From Patagioenas fasciata (lineage: Eukaryota > Chordata > Aves > Columbiformes > Columbidae), in NCBI RefSeq assembly GCF_037038585.1, contig NW_027288510.1, positions 2,981,001-3,045,000 of the forward strand: a stretch of 64,000 bases of DNA, written 5' to 3'. The position numbers and the translations under genes were made by a program. Positions within the stretch are counted from its first letter, which is position 1; each line of letters begins with the position of its first letter. Of this stretch, positions 43,446 to 54,612 are shown piece after piece. Below the pieces are notes generated by a model, which searched no databases, was not told where the DNA came from, and worked only from the letters and a program-made list of their open reading frames with translations.

Positions 43446-43708
43446 CTGTCCAGGAGCAGTTCCAGGACTGTGCTGGTGGAAGCAAAGGCCCTGTACGTGG
43501 AGAGGAAGATGCTGATGTATGTGAAGTCATTATCGGCAAAGGCCCTGTACGTGGAGAGGAAGATGCTGATGTATGTGAAGTCATTATCGGCAAAGGCCGT
43601 CGGAAGCGTCTCCACCAGCTTTTCCAAAGTTCCAGCTTTCAGGGCCCTGCTGTTGCACGTCTCGTCCGGGCTGACAGTGTGTCCTGCAGGGAACTGGTCC
43701 CCTTCAGC
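43446..43708 (-). CDS. RALGDS-like copy A exon 4 (REM domain, internal duplication)
   Basis: The 263-bp exon encodes KAGTLEKLVETLPT and then two exact copies of AFADNDFTYISIFLSTYR, followed by AFASTSTVLELLLD. Canonical REM domains have one copy of this helix. The duplication is 54 bp and in frame. The donor is GACAG|GTGAGA, phase 2. Confidence 0.9.
43452..43600 (-). repeat. Exact 54-bp in-frame tandem duplication in exon 4
   Basis: Two adjacent identical 54-bp blocks at about 43484-43591 encode the same 18 residues, with a partial third match (GGCAAAGGCC on the plus strand) at the edge. It is identical in copy B (61990-62097). Confidence 0.92.
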
Positions 43709-44636
43709 CTACAAAGTGGAAACAAAGACAAAGCACAAAACTCAGACAGAAGCCAGAGCCCCGACAGAGCTTGCACAACGAAACACAGATTCCATTCCAC
43801 CTTTTCACAGGAATAGTCCATCTCTAGTTACTAAACAATTTTGTCGGTTTGGGCTCTCCAAACACCAAATGCTGTATCAAATACTGGAGGACAATCAAGA
43901 CATTTCTTATTGAAACAGCCAAGTGTTTCCAGTGCTTAAGCTGTAATCTCCTGGTTGCCTTTGAAACTGACCATTCTCTCATAACAGGGCCAACCATTCA
44001 AAAACCCCGGATGCTTTCTTAGCATCCAGAAGTTTAAGAAAGGTTTCTCAGACTTCTTGCAGCATGAAAGATCTAAGTTCCTTCACTTACTCCAACCTCT
44101 ACAAGAAAATACTAAGCAAGGTTTCAAGCTTCTCAGTACTTAAAGGAATTGGTAATAAAGCCCAACTCACTCAAAATGAACAAAAACAGTTGTATTCCTT
44201 TCAACACGGGTTCTATGAAATTTTCAGTTAGAGCTGCATTTCTCTCAGACACATCCACTACCAGCCAACGCTTTTCAGCTGAAAAGCCTCCAAATCACTC
44301 TACAAATGCAGCATCACTAAGAACTCTTCCCATCAGCTGGAAAATGTACAGGAGGTCAAAAATACTTTCTGCTATTTCTCCCGGTAAAAACAGGAGGCAG
44401 AGATGGGAAATCTGCCACTCAAAGTCTCTATACTACCAACCTGGACACTACACCAAAGCAAGTTCTTATATTATTGCCTTGGATCCTGAAGAAAATGTAG
44501 AAACATCGCAACATAACATGAAAGTTCTACCCACCTCCTGACCCTCTGGCTCAAACTGCCACAGCTGCACCGATTGCAATGAAGTGAGGACACTTTGATC
44601 AGCTGGGGGCTTGGCCACCATGCCAGCTTTACTTAC

Positions 44637-44747
44637 CCCGAGCCATCTTGCTCCTTCGCTGTCAGTCTGCTGGATCTGCGCTCTTCTCAGGCTGTCGCAG
44701 TCAACAGCTCCTTCTTGTGCGTCTTCAGCTCCATCCTCAGTTGTGCT
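44637..44747 (-). CDS. RALGDS-like copy A exon 3
   Basis: The 111-bp exon encodes an acidic linker and CDSLRRAQIQQTDSEGARWL. The acceptor is CCTGGCAG and the donor GGG|GTAAGT, phase 0. Confidence 0.8.
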
Positions 44748-45381
44748 CTGCCAGGAAAAGGGCCAAGAGAAACAAGTCAGAGAGAAAGGAACATGGTCCC
44801 TGCACAAGCGCAGGCTGCAGACACCAGCATGCCAGCACCAGGATCTCACAACACCTCAACAACGCTCACTTCAGTTGCCACTTTTTAGCTGCCTTCAGTT
44901 ACCTGGGCCTTTTTGGGCTTTTAACTGAAAGCAGAGAGGAGCTGAGTGCACAACTTACTGCACAAGTCAATGAAAGAGGTAAGAATTAAACCAGAGAGTC
45001 CAGATCTCCTGAACCCCACCACTAACAGCCGCTGTATTAACATGCTGATACATGTTGAGGAGCAAAGCACTAGAGAATTGAAAACAGATGTAACAATTAA
45101 CTTCAGAAATACATATACTGGTCCCCCTGCAACCACATAATGCTTTTTCTTCATACATACCACTTGAATAATTAAAGTTTCAGGGCTTTACTGACTACCA
45201 TAGCCTTAAGCACAGCAACAACTCAATTAGAAAGGATTTGAGTGCAGTGCAACCAAATCCTGGTTTGGGGAAGCTGGGGTTTGGGGTTTTTTTGGGGGTT
45301 GCTTTTCTGGTTTTTTTTTACCTCTTTTAACTCTAAAATATCCCTAAGTCACACAGAACTGTCTGTGCACCAGTGACTTGC

Positions 45382-45846
45382 CTCTTGAACGCTCTGTGGA
45401 ACCTCCATGTCTTCCCCAGGTTGGTTCCTCACATTTTCTTCCAGGCTCTGTGGAGTCTCCACGTCTTCTTCAGTTGGCTCGCTTGGAGTCTCCTCTGTGC
45501 ACTCTGCAGTCTCTGTGTCTTCCTCTGTTGCCTTGCTTAGACCGTTCTCAATGCGCTCTGGAGTCTCTGCGTCTTTGTCTGATACCTTGCTTGTAGTCTC
45601 CACATCTTCCTCTCTTGTCTCGCTTAGAGTCTGCTCAATGCGCTCTGGAGTCTCCTCAACGCGCTCTGGAGGCTCCTCAGTACACTCTGGGCTCTCCACT
45701 TCTTCCTTGGTTGGCTTGGTCAGAGTCTCCTCAAGGCTGTGCAGAGACTCCACATCTTCCTCGTCTCTCTTCTGCCTGGGTGTCCTCCTCCTTGGTCTTC
45801 TCCAGCATCTCCAAAGAGACAGGTTCCGAAAGGGGAAGTTCCGAGC
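45382..45846 (-). CDS. RALGDS-like copy A exon 2 (acidic repeat exon)
   Basis: The 465-bp exon begins with an Arg-rich stretch (NFPFRNLSLWRCWRRPRRRT) and then has ~120 residues of degenerate Glu/Thr/Pro/Ser repeats built on EETPERIE, EEDVET and PTEEDVE units. The frame from exon 1 (phase 0) passes straight through. The acceptor is TTCTAACAG. The donor is GAG|GCAAGT, a GC-AG intron. I know of no such repeat block in typical RalGDS, so it looks lineage-specific. Confidence 0.72.
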
Positions 45847-45982
45847 CTGTTAGAAAACAACGGAAAAACAGTTTTGAATTGCAGATAGCAACACATTTAC
45901 TTTTAACGTCCTTGCAAAAGTACCGGGACAAGATCACATGAACCCTGAAATTCAGACACTATTACAATGCAAAAAATAGATA

Positions 45983-46152
45983 GGATCATAGAAACATTTT
46001 GGTTGGAAGAGACCATCGAGTGCAACCGTCAACCCACCCCTGGCACTGCCCCATGTCCCTCAGGACCTCATCTATGTCCCTTTTAAACCCCTCCAGGGAT
46101 GGTGACCCCACCGCTGCCATGGGCAGCCTGTTCCAATGTCTAATAACCCTTT
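45983..46152 (-). mobile_element. CR1 LINE 3' end
   Basis: A typical avian CR1 tail in minus orientation (ATCATAGAA terminus, GGTTGGAAGAGACC, CCAACC, GGGATGGTGACCCCACC). It is 5'-truncated and lies in intron 1 of the RALGDS-like copy A. Confidence 0.85.
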
Positions 46153-46790
46153 CACAGAATCCCAGAATCCCAGAATGTCAGGGGTTGGAAGGGACCTGGA
46201 AAGCTCATCCAGGAGCAGGAACACCCAGCTGAGGTTCCACAGGAAGGGGTCCAGGCGGGTTTGAATGTCTGCAGAGAAGGAGACTCCACAACCCCCATGG
46301 GCAGCCTGGGCCAGGCTCTGACACCCTCACCATGAAGAAGTTTCTTGTCAAATTTAAGAGGAACCTTTTGTATCTCAGTTTGTACCCGTCACCCCTTGTC
46401 CTGTCACTGGTTGTCACTGAGAAGAGCCTGGCTCCATCCTCCTGACACTCACCCTTTACATATTTATAAACATTAATGAGGTCACCCCTCAGTCTCCTCT
46501 TCTCCAGCTCCAGAGCCCCAGCTCCCTCAGCCTTTCCTCACACGGGAGATGCTCCACTCCCTTCAGCATCTTGGTGGCTGCGCTGGACTCTCTGCAGCAG
46601 TTCCCTGTCCTTCTGGAGCTGAGGGGCCACAACTGGACACAATATTCCAGGTGTGGTCTCCCCAGGGCAGAGCAGAGGGGCAGGAGAACCTCTCTGACCT
46701 ACTGACCACCCCCTTCTAACCCACCCCGGGTATCATTGGCTTCCTGGCCACAAGGGCCCAGTGCTGGCTCATGGTTTTCCTTCCTCAGTG
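46153..46790 (-). mobile_element. CR1 LINE 3' end, second element
   Basis: A longer CR1 fragment abuts the first in the same direction. It starts with the CAGAATCCCAGAATCCCAGAAT terminal repeat and includes GGTTGGAAGGGACC. It is 5'-truncated and non-coding. Confidence 0.85.
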
Positions 46791-46935
46791 TGATATATCA
46801 CACTATATTTCAAATTTAATCTCTTTTTTTTAGCCATGCCTTTTAAGAAATGAGAAAGCGTTACACAAATCCCTTTTATGAAGTGAAACTGCAAAAAGAA
46901 CTATTACATTTTTTAGCACTAAAGGGACAATTTAC

Positions 46936-46971
46936 CTGGGGAGGGCGGGCGGCGGGGCCCGGCTCGCTCAT
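46936..46971 (-). CDS. RALGDS-like copy A exon 1
   Basis: ATG at 46971 starts MSEPGPAARPPQ, with a donor CAG|GTAAAT in phase 0 that joins exon 2 in frame. It lies in a CpG island. This is the most likely start, though no transcript evidence is available. Confidence 0.65.
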
Positions 46972-47400
46972 ACCCGTCCGCAGCAGGGCCCGCAGCCGAT
47001 CCCGCACATGGCGCTGTGTCCGCGTCCGCAGGCAGGGCTGCTGCCGGCTCCGCCAGCCCCGCACTCCCGCTCTCTCTCGCACCGACCGCTCGCCCCCACG
47101 CCAACGGCGGCGACGGCTCCGCCGGCACCACGGCGACCGGACGCGGCCTCGCGGCGGCACGCGCCGCCCGCAGCCGGCCAATCGCAGCTCGCCGCCGCTC
47201 CGCGCGCGCCCCCTTGCCCCGCCCTCAGCCCGCCCGCAGTCCGAGCCCTTGCTCAGCCGGACAAGGCGCCGGGAGCGGGACGGACGGACCGAGCCGGGAG
47301 CGTGGGCATCAGACTGTGCGTGGAACACAACGTGTGCTGCGGCAGAGCCCGGGGCGAGCGCTCCCGGAGCTGCTTCACGCACACGCACCACGCGCTGGGA
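46936..47400 (-). promoter_or_regulatory. CpG-island promoter of RALGDS-like copy A
   Basis: A CpG-rich island covers exon 1 and ~350 bp upstream of it, with GC-box-like runs and GCGCGCGC. There is no TATA box near the start. Its equivalent for copy B lies outside the window. Confidence 0.6.
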
Positions 47401-47713
47401 TTTTACTCCTGGCCCTTTAAAGATTCCTAGCACAATTGCTTACATACAGTTCTGAACTAGATATTCATTCTGTGGCTTAAAGTGTTAGTTCGTTAGTAGG
47501 CTCTTATTATGTAGTTGGTTAACCCTTTAAAATGTTATTTCCCTCTATCAATATAACTTCATAAACAAGTTTCCTAACTTTTTACATAGAACTTCACCAC
47601 CTTTTCCTTTTCCAGGTTCAGAGCCCGTGCCCCATTTGGTTATATCTGTAAACATTAAACATCTTCTCAGCACGAACCACAGCTGCATTTCTCACAGTTC
47701 CCCTTTTTGCTTT

Positions 47714-48221
47714 TTATCCCATTGATTCGTGCTTTGACTTCAAAGTTAGCCAGCACCTGCCTAAAATCATTAATTTATACCCCGTTCCTTTTGCTGCCAT
47801 TTCAGGATCGATAGGCATGGCTGAGATTTGCATGCCTTGGACTGCTGAATGTAGTAACTGAATAAAGCACGGGATCATGCACGGCACAAACAGTAAACGC
47901 AGAAATGCACATACTATCACGAACCCTATTTTCTTCCACCAGGCTACAGTTTCGAGACCAATATCCATTAGGTGGACCTGGCCACCAAGTGGGAGGAATA
48001 GAGGTACTTGACGAATTTGCCCTCAACGCTAACTGACAAGGGGTTCGTCCAACGTATTCAGTCATTTGAGACCCCCCACATATCCAGCACGAGGTGACAT
48101 TTAATTCTCGGGCTGTCTTTTCCATAAGATCTATAAACAGGTTTTTCCCTGCTGTCGGTAATTGTAATCCTTTGTCTTTTTGCCTTATTTCCTCATACCA
48201 ATCACTGCTGTTCTGTACCAA
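47714..48221 (-). pseudogene. Family-E env 3' part (host of nested provirus)
   Basis: Two overlapping readings in different frames cover the surface/transmembrane junction (with a CWICGG motif) and the membrane anchor and tail. Stops and a frame change show it is dead. About 100 bp of sequence present in the copies at 3.2 and 38.9 kb appears deleted around 47950. Confidence 0.65.
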
Positions 48222-48395
48222 TTTCTGTTGCTCTTGCTTTCCTTTTAATTCCTGAGTGGCACTCTTAACTAACTCCTCCTTCTACTGATCTTGCACTCCC
48301 CCTCCATCTGAATAGCCCCACTCACCACCTTGTGTAAAACAGATCCTCTGTTCTCCCCTAGGGCAGGAGGCAGAGCCTACAGCGAGTCCACCTTT

Positions 48396-48401
48396 CTCTA
48401 G
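48396..48401. other. Target-site duplication, left (CTCTAG)
   Basis: A six-base duplication directly precedes the LTR. It is identical to 52655-52660 on the other side of the provirus. Confidence 0.92.
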
Positions 48402-48730
48402 TGTTGCTTTATCCATGCGAGCCACGGAACCTGACACACCAATGTGATGTTCACAGAGTTCGCTTTATTGTCGGACCGGGCTGGCTTTATAGCAAAGCTG
48501 CCCTGTCCACGCGCCTTACAACAACGTGATTGGTTGTAACTCGTGTTATACAATAACATGCTAGGCTGCATGTGCTGTCCACGCGCTCTGCACGCATGTG
48601 TCCGGCGATTGCTCACTCATTATTACATTCTAATGGTGCTCCTTTAGTCTCTTTTGTCTCTGGCTTCACCTCTCAGCCAGGCTGGCGACAACCCCATCCC
48701 CCTGGGGCGGGGGGGGGCTCTGCCACTACA
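48402..48730 (-). repeat. 3' LTR of provirus copy 2
   Basis: This 329-bp LTR is almost identical to the 5' LTRs at 18195 and 52326. It lacks the private differences of the 3' LTR of copy 1. Confidence 0.93.
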
Positions 48731-49087
48731 TCTCCCCCTCTTTTATTTAATATTAACAATACGCCGTATCATGCTTTAAACACAGTGTGAAATACAGGGT
48801 AAGAACATTAAGGCTAATACAATTACAATTAACAAGAACAAACCTGTTTTCAATATTCCTTTTAACCAAACAAGGCATTCACCCCAAAAAACCCAATATC
48901 TTCTGTTATTTTCTTGTTCTGCAAATCTTCTATCTTTTTAACTTTTAAGTTCAAACAACACATACAATCAAACTCTTCATAACTGTGAACATGTCCAATA
49001 ACAAAAAATTAATTGCTGCTCTGTTTTACAAAGTGGTATTCTCAACATTGGCTACATTCGTTGCTTAAAGCGATAACATGTCTGAGG

Positions 49088-50200
49088 TTAAGGGTTGTCA
49101 TCACTGCAATCGGTTTCTCCTCTGTTAGCTAGCCAAGGTCTCACCCACTTTGCTGGGATCCATGAATTTTTGTGGTTACCTGTAGAAACACAAGCATATC
49201 CCCTTCCCCAGGTTATTAGTGACATAGGACCTTCCCATTGTTGTGTTGTCGGATTAAACACACTAACCTTAGGCACATTTTCGGAAAAATCTTTGACATT
49301 TTTGATATGGTGCATAACAACCGGTTCCATTTCAGTTTCACTTTTAGGATTAAGCCAGTTCAGCACATACAATGCCTTCATCAATACCTCTTCTGGGCTC
49401 ACACCAATTCCCCCTTGTTTTTTCAAAACAGACAAAAGATTTTTTAATGCACGGTGTGCACGCTCAATAATTGCTTGGCCAGTAGAATTATAAGGGATTC
49501 CAAACAGGTGCTGTACCTTCCCCTGGGTGAGGAAGGCTGCAAGTCTGTCAGAGCGGTATGCAGGACCATTATCTGTTTTGATTTGTGTAGGGACACCCAT
49601 GACAGCAAAAGCTTGTAGTAAATGACGTTTTACTGCCTTTGCATTTGCTGAGGTCAAGGCTGTAGCCCACAGCAGTCCTGAACAGGTATCTATGGAGACA
49701 TGAATGTACTTTTGTCTGCCAAATGGTGCAAATTCAGTAATATCAGTTTGCCATAACTGACCTGGCTGCAAGCCCCGAGGATTTACTCCCTTTTGTTGGA
49801 GAGGGACTATGCGGGCACAATCAGGACAAGCTGCGATAATGGCTCGAGCTTGTTCCTTTGTAATTGTAAACTGCTTTCGGAGTGCTGCTGAGGATTGATG
49901 AAAGAATTCGTGAGCTTGTCTGGCTTGTTCAAAAGGGGATATATCTGCTACTGCCACAAGTTTGTCTATGATGCTGTTTCCCTCTACTAGACCACCTGGT
50001 ATGTTAGTATGGCTTTTTATATGCATGATAAATACTGGTGCTGTCCTATAATCTAATACGTTCCACAAATCTAACAATGCTTCAAACAACAAGGAATTGG
50101 AAACTCGCTGCAAAAGCGCTCTATGTATTCTTTGTACAATTCCCACAACATAAAGAGAATCTGTTACCAGATTAACTGGAGAGTTATGCCATTTTTGCAA
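49088..50200 (-). pseudogene. pol remnant (RNase H end and integrase), copy 2
   Basis: The open minus-strand remnant of 370 codons starts within RNase H (VTDSLYVVGIVQ) and includes a complete-looking integrase: HEFFH...CPDC and the acidic positions in TDITEF, TDNGPAY and ERAHR. It has no upstream RT and no start of its own. Confidence 0.82.
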
Positions 50201-50206
50201 TGCTGC

Positions 50207-50290
50207 TAAGCATATTGAGGGCAGTTTCTTTTAATATGTCCTGTCTGTTTGCAAGTAAAACATGCAAGAACAAGAAGAAGGGCTTCGGCC
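50207..50290 (-). other. Diverged patch at the deletion junction of copy 2
   Basis: Over ~80 bp the sequence differs from the matching nucleocapsid region of copy 1 (16075-16155) at about a dozen positions, while flanks differ at well under 2%. It ends the gag reading after a frame change. Confidence 0.65.
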
Positions 50291-52191
50291 TTTCATTGCA
50301 GGCTTACGTGCTGCAGCCAAGGCCGCAGCGTGGGCTTGAGCATGTATTTTTGCTTTTTCTACCTCCTGTTGCATAATTGGTACCCGTGTGCAAGCTTCCA
50401 CCATCTCTGCTAAAGAAGCAGTTTTTCCCAAACCGGCTAATATCTGTTGGCATTGGGTGTTTGCATTCATCATAGCCAAATCTTTCCCCACAGCAGCTTT
50501 TGCCTCTGGAGTCAAGTTAGGAGAGGCATCTATCACTTCTTTCAAACGATCTACAAACTTCATATATGGTTCCCCAGGATCCCACTCTATTGTAGAATAG
50601 GGTGGCACAGGGTTACCTCTATTTGGCAATTCTTTCACTGCTGCCAAGGCAAGCCCTTGCGTTTGCTGCAAAATCCTTGGATGAAGTGCTGCCTGAGTAG
50701 CACCATCCGCATATTGCCCACGACCCAGTAACCGGTCCATGCTCGCTAACCGCAACGGATCATCAGCTGGTAAACGAACATTTTCTAATACTGCCAATTC
50801 CACTTTCCCCTGCCACTTGTCCAAGAACAGCAAATACCCCGTTGGAGGAAGCAATAACTCCATCAATGCCCTAATATCTGTTTGAGTTAGTACTTGCCCC
50901 TTGAAAAATGAATTGATTAGCTGCATCACATGCTTATTATCCATACCATATTGCATAACTGCACTTTGCAATTGCTTAACCGTTTTCCAATCAAAAGGCG
51001 ACCACTGCCTTTGTCCTCTATTATCTATGTGCACTGGCATTGCTGTAATACTACCAGGTAACATGATCCCTTCAATAGTTGCATCTCTGATTACCCCTTG
51101 CCAACGTTGCCCTGCATTATAAGAATGATCTCGAGGAATATCTCTACCCTGATGCACAGGGGCAGCACCCAAATTATCATTATTATCACTGCTATACAAT
51201 TCCCTTGTGTTTCCCTGTGGATCAGTAAGTCGACGCATATTTGCAAACCGATCTGCTAACCCAGTCTCCAGCCCTTTTCCATATCGCGCTCTCAAATATT
51301 CATCTGCTTCTCTTACAGACCACATCCCATCTTCAACACATTGTCTAGCCCATTTTTGTATTTGCTCCCTTTTAATACGGAGCTCCTCCGGAGTGAGGTC
51401 TAATTCCACCCCCTCCCTTTCCTGTTTTCCCCGTTTTTCACATTCCCTGCCAATTGCCTCCAGCCCGTCCTTAATTGCATCTGACGCCTTTTTATATGCT
51501 ATTAACCGCGAAGTTTTACTGTTACCGCCATCCAGTCGTTTCATAGCTTCTAGAACTCCTTGCATCTGGCTCTCCTGCCGTCTCAGTAAGTCCTTCAGGC
51601 TCTGCACGTCGCTCTCCTCCTGGCAGTCAGGGCGATTCTGCGGTGCTCCGTCCTGGTGTTCCATCGGGTCCTCCGGCAAAGGCACGTCGGCTGGATTAAC
51701 TTGTCCTGGCTTGTTGAAACTTGCCGGTTGCTGCCATTCGTTGTCGGAGCCAGGCAATGGCTCAACGGGCGCAGAGGGTGTAATTTGCTCTCCGCCCCAG
51801 AACTCCAGATCTGATACGGGACATACCAGCGGTGTTGATTCTTCGGAGTTCTTGGAGGGTGGGCAGCTCGCGGCGGGCGGCTCCGAGGGGACGGCACACA
51901 GCTCGGCTCCTCTGAGACTTCCTGCATCAGCTGCCTGACCTCCCGCCAGGGTCCGGCGAGATCGCAAGCCTCGCGGCTCCCCCTTGTAACCGCTTCCCAT
52001 AGTTCGGTCCCTATGTCCTCCCATGTACCGGGAGAAAAAAATTCGTCCGTCGAACGAACACAGCCCTTACGCTGGGCGAATAGTAACAGGCGCTCCACCG
52101 CATCTTTTTCCAAAATTCTTCCTGTTCTTGCAGCCAGCTGCAGAATACTTCTCACTATTATTTTTTCTTCCACGGATGCCGTGTTTCCCAT
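50231..52191 (-). pseudogene. gag, copy 2
   Basis: It starts MGNTASVEEKII at 52191. One frame break near 51.91 kb is shared with copy 1. After it the frame is open from 52024 to 50231 through capsid, without the second break seen in copy 1. It ends in the deletion patch, so the zinc knuckles are lost or out of frame. Confidence 0.82.
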
Positions 52192-52303
52192 GCCACCTGC
52201 TCCCCCCAGGCCTACTTTCCGCTATGATTGAGCGCTGGGCTGGTGTCGCCCCCAGGTGGCGTCCTCGCGTCTTCACTTCCGGCGATCTTGCTTCGATACG
52301 AAG

Positions 52304-52322
52304 GATCACGTCGGGGTCACCA
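52304..52322 (-). promoter_or_regulatory. Primer binding site, tRNA-Trp type (copy 2)
   Basis: It is identical to the site at 18173-18191 and placed three bases after the 5' LTR. Confidence 0.88.
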
Positions 52323-52325
52323 AAG

Positions 52326-52654
52326 TGTTGCTTTATCCATGCGAGCCACGGAACCTGACACACCAATGGGATGTTCACAGAGTTCGCTTTATTGTCGGAC
52401 CGGGCTGGCTTTATAGCAAAGCTGCCCTGTCCACGCGCCTTACAACAACGTGATTGGTTGTAACTCGTGTTATACAATAACATGATAGGCTGCATGTACT
52501 GTCCACGCGCTCTGCACGCATGTGTCCGGCGATTGCTCACTCATTATTACATTCTAATGGTGCTCCTTTAGTCTCTTTTGTCTCTGGCTTCACCTCTCAG
52601 CCAGGCTGGCGACAACCCCATCCCCCTGGGGCGGGGGGAGGCTCTGCCACTACA
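52326..52654 (-). repeat. 5' LTR of provirus copy 2
   Basis: This 329-bp LTR has TATA, CCAAT and AATAAA signals as in copy 1 and a few private substitutions (near 52368 and 52485). Confidence 0.93.
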
Positions 52655-52660
52655 CTCTAG
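52655..52660. other. Target-site duplication, right (CTCTAG)
   Basis: It matches 48396-48401. The six-base length is usual for alpha- and betaretroviral integrases. Confidence 0.92.
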
Positions 52661-53680
52661 GTTAGTTGCTACCCATAATTCCTGCCCTTGGATTTCACAC
52701 TTCTCCAATTTTTTTCTATCATAACATCCAGAATTAATAGGAGCGTGATAATGTAGAACATGTTGGGTTAGTCTCCCTATTCTCACACGCTCGTAGCACT
52801 TGGTACAGGGATTGGCCAGGCTAAGTTGGGAACAATAAGTCACCACTGCTAGCAAGGGGATCAGGTCCAGGGTTCTGCACCCTCTGCCTCTCTGGCCGAC
52901 CAGGCTGCAGCCGCAGCCGAGTTCGTCATCTTCTCGGCAGCAAGGGCCGTGTCCCCGCCTTTCCTGTTTTTACCGTTAGCGTGGCGACTTTTTATCGTTT
53001 CCCAACTCTTGGCCTTCACTTCCCAGGAACAACAGGAGCAACACGGAATGTGGTTTCTCTGTCTGCACTCTGTTCTCCTCATCACTGGTGGGCTCTAAAT
53101 TCCCATTCACCCCTTCAGTAAATGCCTCCCACCATTCTCCGCTATTCTTTTTCTATTCTTCCAGCGGCAACTGGAATCCTCAACCGAGCCCCGGGTTCCT
53201 TATCTTCTGTTCTTAGACATTTCTTACACAATCCTGTCGGTAAGTTCCCTTTGTGGATATGCTTATACCACAGTCCATTTACAACCTAAACATCAAATAT
53301 AAAATGAGAATTACATATACAACTCGGTTCAACACATTTAGCTATTAAGCCATTCTCATTTTCATTTATACTGGGCATTCACATCAATAACACTAATAGT
53401 AGTTACATCACCAATCCCGTGTCAACTTCAGTTTCAGTTCCCCTGGTTCTTGAGATACTTTCCAGGTTCTTTCTTCCATCAGGGCTCCTCTAACTCGAGA
53501 GACGCGTGTCCATCCTTTCCCTGCCCTCCCAACAGCTGTTTCTGTAGTTAACAAAACAAGAAAAGGTCCCTCCCATCATGGGGTTGGAGTTTCTTCTTTT
53601 CAGGTTTTCATTAGTGTTGCCCCCATATCTACCAGAAATTCTACTTGTTTTGTTCATTTGGGTTTCTTCTTCCCAATGCG
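52655..53680 (-). mobile_element. Family-E element, integrase end and env 5' part (copy 2)
   Basis: It is a duplicate of 18524-19545. Env continues at 48401 after removing the nested provirus. Confidence 0.75.
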
Positions 53681-54359
53681 GTGAGCACCACCCAGGCTGC
53701 TCACCCAGAAGGACTAAAACTGCTTCCCAGTGCAACCCCAAACACCCTTCACTTCAGCAGGTGACCGCACTTGTGCTTTCAGCTCCTGGGCTGGTGCTGT
53801 CCGGGCTTTCCCTGCTCAGCACTGACTGTGTTTTGGGAAGGCAGGAGCCAGTGCAAACCCTTCTCCGCTGTTCTGCTCTTTTTCTGCTCTTTTTCCCCTT
53901 TGCTGTGAAGCTCAGCTGCTCCATGAGTTATTGTGTTCTCCTGTGAGCGTGGGGTTTGTCCTCTGCTGTGGAGCACGAGAGCGAAGCCCCCGGAGCCCCG
54001 GCTGGTGCAGACCCCGCAGCGAGGGTGACAGACCCGGAGCCAGGAGCAGTTTCCCCAGGGTGAGGAGCAAGTGGAGCTGCTCACACCAAGGGCACAGGCA
54101 GGGTTGGTGCACGTCACCGGTTCTAAGGCTGTCACCAGAACCTGACAACCTGACAACAGTGTGCTGGCTCCCCGGGCAGTTGAAGTACAACCAGAACGCA
54201 AGAGGCAGCTTAAATTCGGGGTCGTCTTTTTGCCAGGAGCAACAAATGCCGTGATGGAGACAACGGGGAAAAGGTGGAAACTCTCAGACCGCGGTGCAGT
54301 CTGAGAGGAAAAGAGATGAACGAGACACTGAGGAGCGGGAAGAGTTGACGTATTTATCA
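53681..54359. other. Duplicated spacer
   Basis: It matches 19546-20214 in order and orientation. I see no gene. Confidence 0.45.
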
Positions 54360-54612
54360 TAGAAACATTAAAGGTTATAGAGAGATGGAATGTTACACGA
54401 AGATCAAATATTTAAATACATTCGCTCCAGACACAAAATAGTGTTAAAAAGTTCATCTATTTATTATAGATACATTAAATATTATACAAAGCTCAAACAT
54501 GATCTAAAGATCAAACATTAAAATCTACTAACTCCAGACAAGAATTGGTGGGAAAACGTTTGCATATTTATTATAGAAGTATTAAATATTAAATAAAGAT
54601 TAAATAGAATAC
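54360..54612. repeat. Truncated AT-rich array and deletion scar
   Basis: About three units of the ~107-bp array remain. At ~54612 the sequence jumps from array (AAATAGAATAC) to the equivalent of 22610 (GCTCTAGAAATGCAG), a loss of ~2.1 kb relative to copy A. Confidence 0.85.

Larger units (their letters stand above)
22077..46971 (-). pseudogene. RALGDS-like gene, copy A (18 exons)
   Basis: This is a guanine-nucleotide exchange factor of the RalGDS family, which activates Ral GTPases downstream of Ras. The 18 exons found have compatible phases. Order: 12-residue start, acidic repeat exon, linker, REM domain (exons 4-6), RasGEF domain (7-13), linker (14-15) and Ras-associating domain (16-18). 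Oddities are a 54-bp internal duplication in the REM domain, an in-frame TGA in exon 13 (24712-24714), a GG acceptor before exon 18, and a 14-kb intron 7 holding another gene and retroviruses. No exon is seen for the short linker that canonical members have between exons 10 and 11. A truncated protein without the RA domain remains possible. Family identity is secure, but whether it functions is not. Confidence 0.8.
47401..48401 (-). mobile_element. Family-E element, env 3' part and LTR, left of nested provirus
   Basis: On the minus strand it carries the env middle (47802-48221), the transmembrane end with anchor IGFVIVCAFLRLLFVP (47714-47968), a purine tract at ~47698-47710 and an LTR-like start TGTGAGAAATG running left. 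It is the continuation of the env that is interrupted at 52655. Confidence 0.72.
48402..52654 (-). mobile_element. Class II provirus copy 2, internally deleted
   Basis: It has the same family and insertion site as copy 1 (right flank identical). The LTRs are at 48402-48730 and 52326-52654, flanked by perfect CTCTAG duplications. About 2.4 kb is missing between copy-1 coordinates ~13632 and ~16073, removing RT, protease, dUTPase and part of nucleocapsid. The junction at ~50206-50285 carries a patch more diverged than the rest. Confidence 0.92.

Noticed and set aside
45731..45937. Apparent frameshift in the acidic repeat exon
   Set aside because: The other frame is open only by chance. Reading exon 2 in the phase given by exon 1 passes from the acceptor to the donor without any stop.
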